Of a stretch of 9,445 nucleotides of DNA, positions 7,003 to 9,445 are shown one piece after another; the stretch's first letter is position 1, and each line of letters opens with the position of its first letter. The translations under genes and the position numbers were made by a program. The notes under the pieces are model-generated. The model searched no databases and had not been told where the DNA came from. It saw only the letters and a list, made by a program, of their open reading frames with translations. This DNA is from an uncultured Butyricicoccus sp. (lineage in GTDB: Bacteria; Bacillota; Clostridia; Oscillospirales; Butyricicoccaceae): positions 1 through 9,445 of the forward strand of contig USSI01000037.1 in NCBI GenBank assembly GCA_900557315.1. Reading direction: 5' to 3'.

Positions 7003-8291
7003 GTTTCAACGATTGCAAAATCAGCGAGTCGGAAATCCAGACGACCGGAGTGCAGGCTCAGGCCGATACGCTGACCGGCTCGGCGGCAGATAACAAACTG
7101 GTGTTTGACGCCTTGCCGACCTTGGTGATCCAGAAGTTGAACAGCCTGATTGACCAGATGCAGCAGATGTCGGCCGCCGGGCAGGTCGGCGTTACGCCAT
7201 TTGACGGCATGACAGCGCAGACGCTGCAGGACGCGCTTGAGCAGATACAGGCGGATATCGGCGGCAATTACGGCGGCGCAGACGGCGCGGGCAAGGTAGG
7301 CTACACGCCGAGCGAGGGCGTGGACGAGGACACCGTGCAGGAAGCGATCGAGGCGGTGCAGGCCAATCTGGCGGCGTATATCGCAAAAATCAAGGACGTG
7401 ACCGGTGCGGCAGAGGTCGGCAATAAGCCCATTGTCGGCATGACGGCGACCAATGTGCAGCAGGCGCTTGAGGAGCTGCGCGAGAATATCGACAACATCG
7501 TGTCCGGCATTATCCCGGGCGGGTCGATCACATCGGACATGCTTCAGGACGGTGCGGTCACGGCGGATAAGCTGGGGAGCGATGTCACCGGTGAGGAGAT
7601 ACCAACAAGTGCCTCGGATCCGACTTCGATAAGTTCGCAATTGTCAAACAGGCTCAGGCGTTACACGTCATTTGAGGATCTCGGCCTTACTGAAGCTACG
7701 GCTACGGTTGCCTCCATCGTTACTGCTATGGGTGACAACTCCATGTTTGCTGCAGCTTGCGCGACTGAAGGGAAAACCGCCGGTTGGCTGCCCGAATCAT
7801 ACGGATTTTTACGTATCCATAAGGTAAACAATTATTATGCAATGGCAGAGTATCAGGTGGTTTGGCCCAATGCAGAGCTGTGGAGAGGCTACTACAATGC
7901 CGGAGATGATGGGCTTAAATGGTCTGGATGGCAACCTATCGCCACCGCCACGCCGCCGCAGGAATTCAATTTGCCGCTGGCAGACGGCTGGAGCGGGTGG
8001 GCCAAATACAGCAAGGACCAGTTTGGCAGGGTATTGGTGTACGGTCTCGTGGCAAAAAGCACTGCATTGCTTTCCGGAGATGTCATTGGTACATTTCCCG
8101 AGGGCTTTAGACCATCCCAGACTTGTCCCATGACCATTACATCCAATAACTCAACCGATGGTAAATCGTTTGCGACCAGCGGCTATGTGCAACCATCAGG
8201 CGTGTTTACTCTCACCAATGGCATTATTTCGAGTGGTTACAACGTGGGTAACAACATTGCTTTTAATTTTGTATTCCCGGCGGCCAGTTAA
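6999..8291 (+). CDS. Tail fibre / receptor-binding protein, currently expressed tip (430 aa)
   Basis: The start is GTG at 6999, with AAAGGAGG (6984-6991) 7 bases upstream, overlapping the preceding stop. Residues 1 to about 60 presumably attach to the tail. Residues 62-170 hold three similar stalk units beginning at 62, 99 and 139 (GxxP-x2-GM-x3-Q-L-A-LE-type pattern). Next comes SITSDMLQDGAVTADKL, a motif common in phage fibres and collars. The variable tip starts at about residue 213. It has a region like the pyocin-knob family (SFEDLGLTEATATVASIV to LKWSGWQPI), a linker ATATPPQ (315-321), and a beta-rich C-terminal domain with PEGFRP at 367-372. The tip is visibly richer in A and T than the shaft, suggesting separate origin. 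A matching tip lies reversed immediately downstream, so this gene is probably the active half of an inversion switch. Confidence 0.85.
   Translation: MSFNDCKISESEIQTTGVQAQADTLTGSAADNKLVFDALPTLVIQKLNSLIDQMQQMSAAGQVGVTPFDGMTAQTLQDALEQIQADIGGNYGGADGAGKVGYTPSEGVDEDTVQEAIEAVQANLAAYIAKIKDVTGAAEVGNKPIVGMTATNVQQALEELRENIDNIVSGIIPGGSITSDMLQDGAVTADKLGSDVTGEEIPTSASDPTSISSQLSNRLRRYTSFEDLGLTEATATVASIVTAMGDNSMFAAACATEGKTAGWLPESYGFLRIHKVNNYYAMAEYQVVWPNAELWRGYYNAGDDGLKWSGWQPIATATPPQEFNLPLADGWSGWAKYSKDQFGRVLVYGLVAKSTALLSGDVIGTFPEGFRPSQTCPMTITSNNSTDGKSFATSGYVQPSGVFTLTNGIISSGYNVGNNIAFNFVFPAAS
7182..7505 (+). repeat. Three diverged stalk repeats in the fibre gene
   Basis: Three units of about 30 residues start at fibre residues 62 (QVGVTPFDGMTAQTLQDALE), 99 (KVGYTPSEGVDEDTVQEAIE) and 139 (EVGNKPIVGMTATNVQQALE), spaced 37 and 40 residues apart. 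Each has a VG-x2-P-x2-G turn followed by an amphipathic helix. At the DNA level they are diverged, so they are old duplications rather than recent ones. They probably form consecutive trimeric stalk segments that set fibre length. Confidence 0.8.
7625..7648 (+). repeat. Left inverted-repeat arm of putative invertible segment
   Basis: The core AAGTTCGCAATTGTCAAA (7631-7648) matches, in reverse complement, positions 8886-8903 at 16 of 18 bases. A further TTCG (7625-7628 here, 8907-8910 there) aligns if one base is gapped. The arm encodes fibre residues S-S-Q-L-S at the shaft/tip boundary. Within it, GTTCG (7633-7637), a 7-base spacer and CAAAC (7645-7649) form an imperfect dyad, the form expected for a site bound by a recombinase dimer. 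Crossover-site identity is inference from symmetry and frame. Confidence 0.7.
7944..7962 (+). repeat. 19-base exact inverted repeat inside both fibre tips
   Basis: The sequence ACCGCCACGCCGCCGCAGG occurs here on the + strand and, exactly, on the - strand at 8605-8623. Both copies encode the tail of the ATATPPQ linker in the same codon phase, between the knob-like domain and the C-terminal beta domain of each tip. It marks a shared module boundary where homologous exchange could swap only the terminal domain. Confidence 0.85.
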
Positions 8292-8863
8292 CCCGCCGCG
8301 CCAAACGTAAAAAACCCAGTATAATACTCCGCAGCGCCAACATCATTAAATCCAGTAATATTCCCATTTGGATATACTTTCACATCGGCAGGAGCATATT
8401 TTTCGCCGGGTATACCGCAATATCCAGATCCGCCAATAGCGTTTTGGGGTCTAAATCCTTCTGGCAATGTCGCAACTGTGACTTCTCCTCCCTGCGGGGA
8501 TGAAGTATGAACCTGAAAATATACCGTTACTATGTTTTCTTGGGTTTTGAAATATTCTGATGCTCGATGCTCCGTCCATCCATACGATAATGGCAAGTCG
8601 AACACCTGCGGCGGCGTGGCGGTAGCTGCGGATTCCCATGATCCCCATACAGTGCCGCTGGCCTTGCGCCAGCATAATCCCGAATTGGCAACAGCCCCAA
8701 CGGCAACCTGAACGGACCATCCCTCATTCGATGCAAAATATGGGATGTACAGTATGCGCCAATGCCCAGCTGCGGGTAATCCGGATACTCCAGCATTTAT
8801 ATCATCTGCTGAGCAAACATAGGCATGTGGATATGTTGGATCATTAAATATGTCCTGCGTCAC
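8288..8863 (-). CDS. Silent alternative tail-fibre tip cassette
   Basis: This reverse-strand frame encodes a tip homologous in plan to the C-terminal half of the fibre upstream. It has a knob-like region ending VWGSWESAATATPPQ, then a beta domain with FDLPLSYGW, LPEGFRP and YPNGNITGFN, which align with FNLPLADGW, FPEGFRP and the QPSGVFTLTN stretch of the + strand fibre. The only candidate start here is a GTG (MTQDIF) without a good ribosome site. The frame in fact stays open to 8890, where it meets an in-frame TAG (8891-8893) inside the right inverted repeat. No shaft or tail-attachment region is present, so it cannot work as a fibre alone. Its stop codon overlaps that of the + strand fibre in TTAA (8288-8291). 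Joined to the shaft it would supply about 200 residues. A truncated leftover fibre gene is the alternative, but the intact frame and symmetry favour a switch. Confidence 0.8.
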   Translation of the reverse strand: MTQDIFNDPTYPHAYVCSADDINAGVSGLPAAGHWRILYIPYFASNEGWSVQVAVGAVANSGLCWRKASGTVWGSWESAATATPPQVFDLPLSYGWTEHRASEYFKTQENIVTVYFQVHTSSPQGGEVTVATLPEGFRPQNAIGGSGYCGIPGEKYAPADVKVYPNGNITGFNDVGAAEYYTGFFTFGAAG

Positions 8864-8885
8864 TCTGCCTATGTTTGAAAGCGCA

Positions 8886-8910
8886 TTTGACTATGGCGAA
8901 CTTAAACGAA
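8886..8910 (-). repeat. Right inverted-repeat arm of putative invertible segment
   Basis: Read on the - strand, AAGTTCGCCATAGTCAAA (8903 down to 8886) matches the left arm at 16 of 18 bases. The two differences are A/C and T/A; the second turns the left-arm TTG codon into an in-frame TAG on this side. A crossover to the right of that base, within GTCAAA, would give an open fused frame. A crossover to its left would truncate the fibre at about residue 214. Confidence 0.7.
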
Positions 8911-8936
8911 AAGAAAAGACCGCCCTGCAGGGCGGT
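8905..8936 (-). terminator. Leftward-acting intrinsic terminator outside the cassette
   Basis: ACCGCCCTGCAGGGCGGT (8919-8936) is a perfect palindrome, folding as a 7-bp stem with a TGCA loop. On the - strand it is followed at once by the T-rich tract CTTTTCTTTTCGTTT (8918 down to 8904), so it should stop transcription moving left. On the + strand the following bases are GAAAGGAGG, not T-rich, so rightward transcription should pass. It would prevent the silent tip being transcribed from the right. Confidence 0.65.
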
Positions 8937-8952
8937 GAAAGGAGGAAAACTT

Positions 8953-9445
8953 ATGACAGAAAACCTGATCCCGGTAGAAAACGAAGAAGTGCAGGCCAAT
9001 GCTGAGCCCCCCGCACCGGAGCCGGAGGCCGTGCAGGAAGCATCAGCGGCCGAGGTGCAGGATACAGCCGCACCGGAGGGTGCTGTCGAGCCTGCGGAGG
9101 ACACAGAGGACAGGCCTGACGCCGCCGAGCCCGATGCTGCCGAGCCGACGGTCATCCGTGCATTCATTGGCGCGGAGCATCGGTGTGTAGTAGATGAGGA
9201 TAATCTTTTTATTTCATTTTGTGTGTGCAACCTCTTTCCAGTAGGTGATGACATCGAAGTTATCCCGCAGGGGGGATATAAAGTGCCGGACGGCTGCCAT
9301 CTGCTGGATGCAAAACATCCCACTATGAGGAGACACGCAGGCACGTCGGGATTCATCACGCCCAAGTGGGATAGCGACACATCTGCATGGACTGAGGGCT
9401 CGACCGCCGAGGAGATCGCAGCATGGGAGGCCGAGCACCCTGATC
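8953..9445 (+). CDS. Partial gene: protein with acidic Pro/Ala-rich N-terminus, function unknown
   Basis: The frame is open from ATG 8953 to the window end (164 codons, no stop reached). A strong ribosome site, AAAGGAGG (8938-8945), lies 7 bases before the start. Residues about 17-65 are low complexity, rich in Pro, Ala, Glu and Asp (for example AEPPAPEPEAVQEA), and look disordered. From residue 66 (TVIRAFIG) the sequence becomes a folded domain with several cysteines and later KWDSDTSAW and STAEEIAAWEAEHP. The last block is reminiscent of small proteins encoded after fibre genes in clostridial phages, so a fibre-associated or fibre-assembly role is possible but unproven. The frame also extends upstream in phase to an ATG at 8893 inside the right inverted repeat, giving 20 extra residues, but that start has no good ribosome site. 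Confidence 0.75.
   Translation, partial: MTENLIPVENEEVQANAEPPAPEPEAVQEASAAEVQDTAAPEGAVEPAEDTEDRPDAAEPDAAEPTVIRAFIGAEHRCVVDEDNLFISFCVCNLFPVGDDIEVIPQGGYKVPDGCHLLDAKHPTMRRHAGTSGFITPKWDSDTSAWTEGSTAEEIAAWEAEHPD

Larger units (their letters stand above)
7631..8903. mobile_element. Putative invertible tail-fibre tip cassette
   Basis: A segment of about 1.27 kb bounded by the inverted repeats contains two alternative fibre tips in convergent orientation. Inversion would place the reverse tip behind the fibre shaft in the same reading frame, since the repeat core is read AGT TCG on both sides. The arrangement matches known invertible host-range modules such as the G segment of phage Mu and the C segment of P1. 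It is called from layout and sequence only. No invertase or integrase gene is visible within the window, so the enzyme would have to be encoded elsewhere on the phage or by the host. Confidence 0.7.

Noticed and set aside
7600..8900. Diversity-generating retroelement at the fibre tip
   Set aside because: I see no template/variable repeat pair with adenine-specific changes and no reverse transcriptase in the window. The tips differ along their whole length and are inverted relative to each other, which fits segment inversion instead.
8844..9380. Reverse-strand open frame (178 codons) opposite the last gene
   Set aside because: Ser/Ala-rich complement of the Pro/Glu/Ala-rich + strand gene. The + strand start has a strong ribosome site, whereas this frame has none.
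1..9445. CRISPR array or insertion sequence
   Set aside because: No regularly spaced direct repeats and no transposase-like frame on either strand. The only inverted repeats of note flank the fibre cassette and do not enclose a transposase.

Overview
The window looks like part of the structural (head-tail) gene block of a tailed phage or prophage of a high-GC, low-copy-repeat Clostridia host, plausibly a gut Oscillospiraceae/Ruminococcaceae relative. The reasons are strong AGGAGG-type ribosome binding sites, high GC in a Firmicute-style gene layout, the LQFFAEGG scaffold signature common in clostridial phages, and a P22-like portal. The host assignment is inference. All convincing genes but one are on the + strand, tightly packed and in late-gene order.

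Head region (15-4701): portal protein, a small hypothetical protein, a possible tiny Cys-rich ORF, a small conserved phage protein ([10 protein letters not shown] type), then about 445 bases without a gene, then scaffold protein and major capsid protein. The gene-free stretch holds a hairpin plus T-tract, a 135-base tRNA-like element (perfect acceptor stem, D-arm, T-arm and CCA but an abnormal centre), and a run of GC-rich hairpins leading to the scaffold start. The capsid protein carries a C-terminal chitobiase/Ig-like domain and is followed by a strong intrinsic terminator.

Tail region (4719-8291): a head-tail connector candidate, a large beta-propeller-like tail hub/nozzle candidate and a tail fibre. 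These genes are translationally coupled by short overlaps. The gene set (P22-like portal, connector, propeller-like nozzle, fibre, and no tape measure or tail tube seen here) suggests a short-tailed (podovirus-like) particle, but the window is too short to prove it.

Most interesting region (7625-8910): the fibre gene ends in a receptor-binding tip. Immediately downstream, on the opposite strand, lies a second tip-like coding sequence of the same architecture with no convincing start of its own. The two are convergent and share the four bases TTAA as overlapping stop codons. They are bracketed by an imperfect inverted repeat (16 of 18 bases identical) that lies in the same codon phase on both sides. 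Inverting the segment would splice the constant fibre shaft in frame to the alternative tip, giving a protein of about 415 aa instead of 430 aa. This is the layout of a Mu/P1-like host-range switch. No recombinase is encoded in the window. A leftward-acting terminator lies just outside the right repeat, followed by a partial gene (8953 to the window end) with an acidic, Pro/Ala-rich N-terminus.
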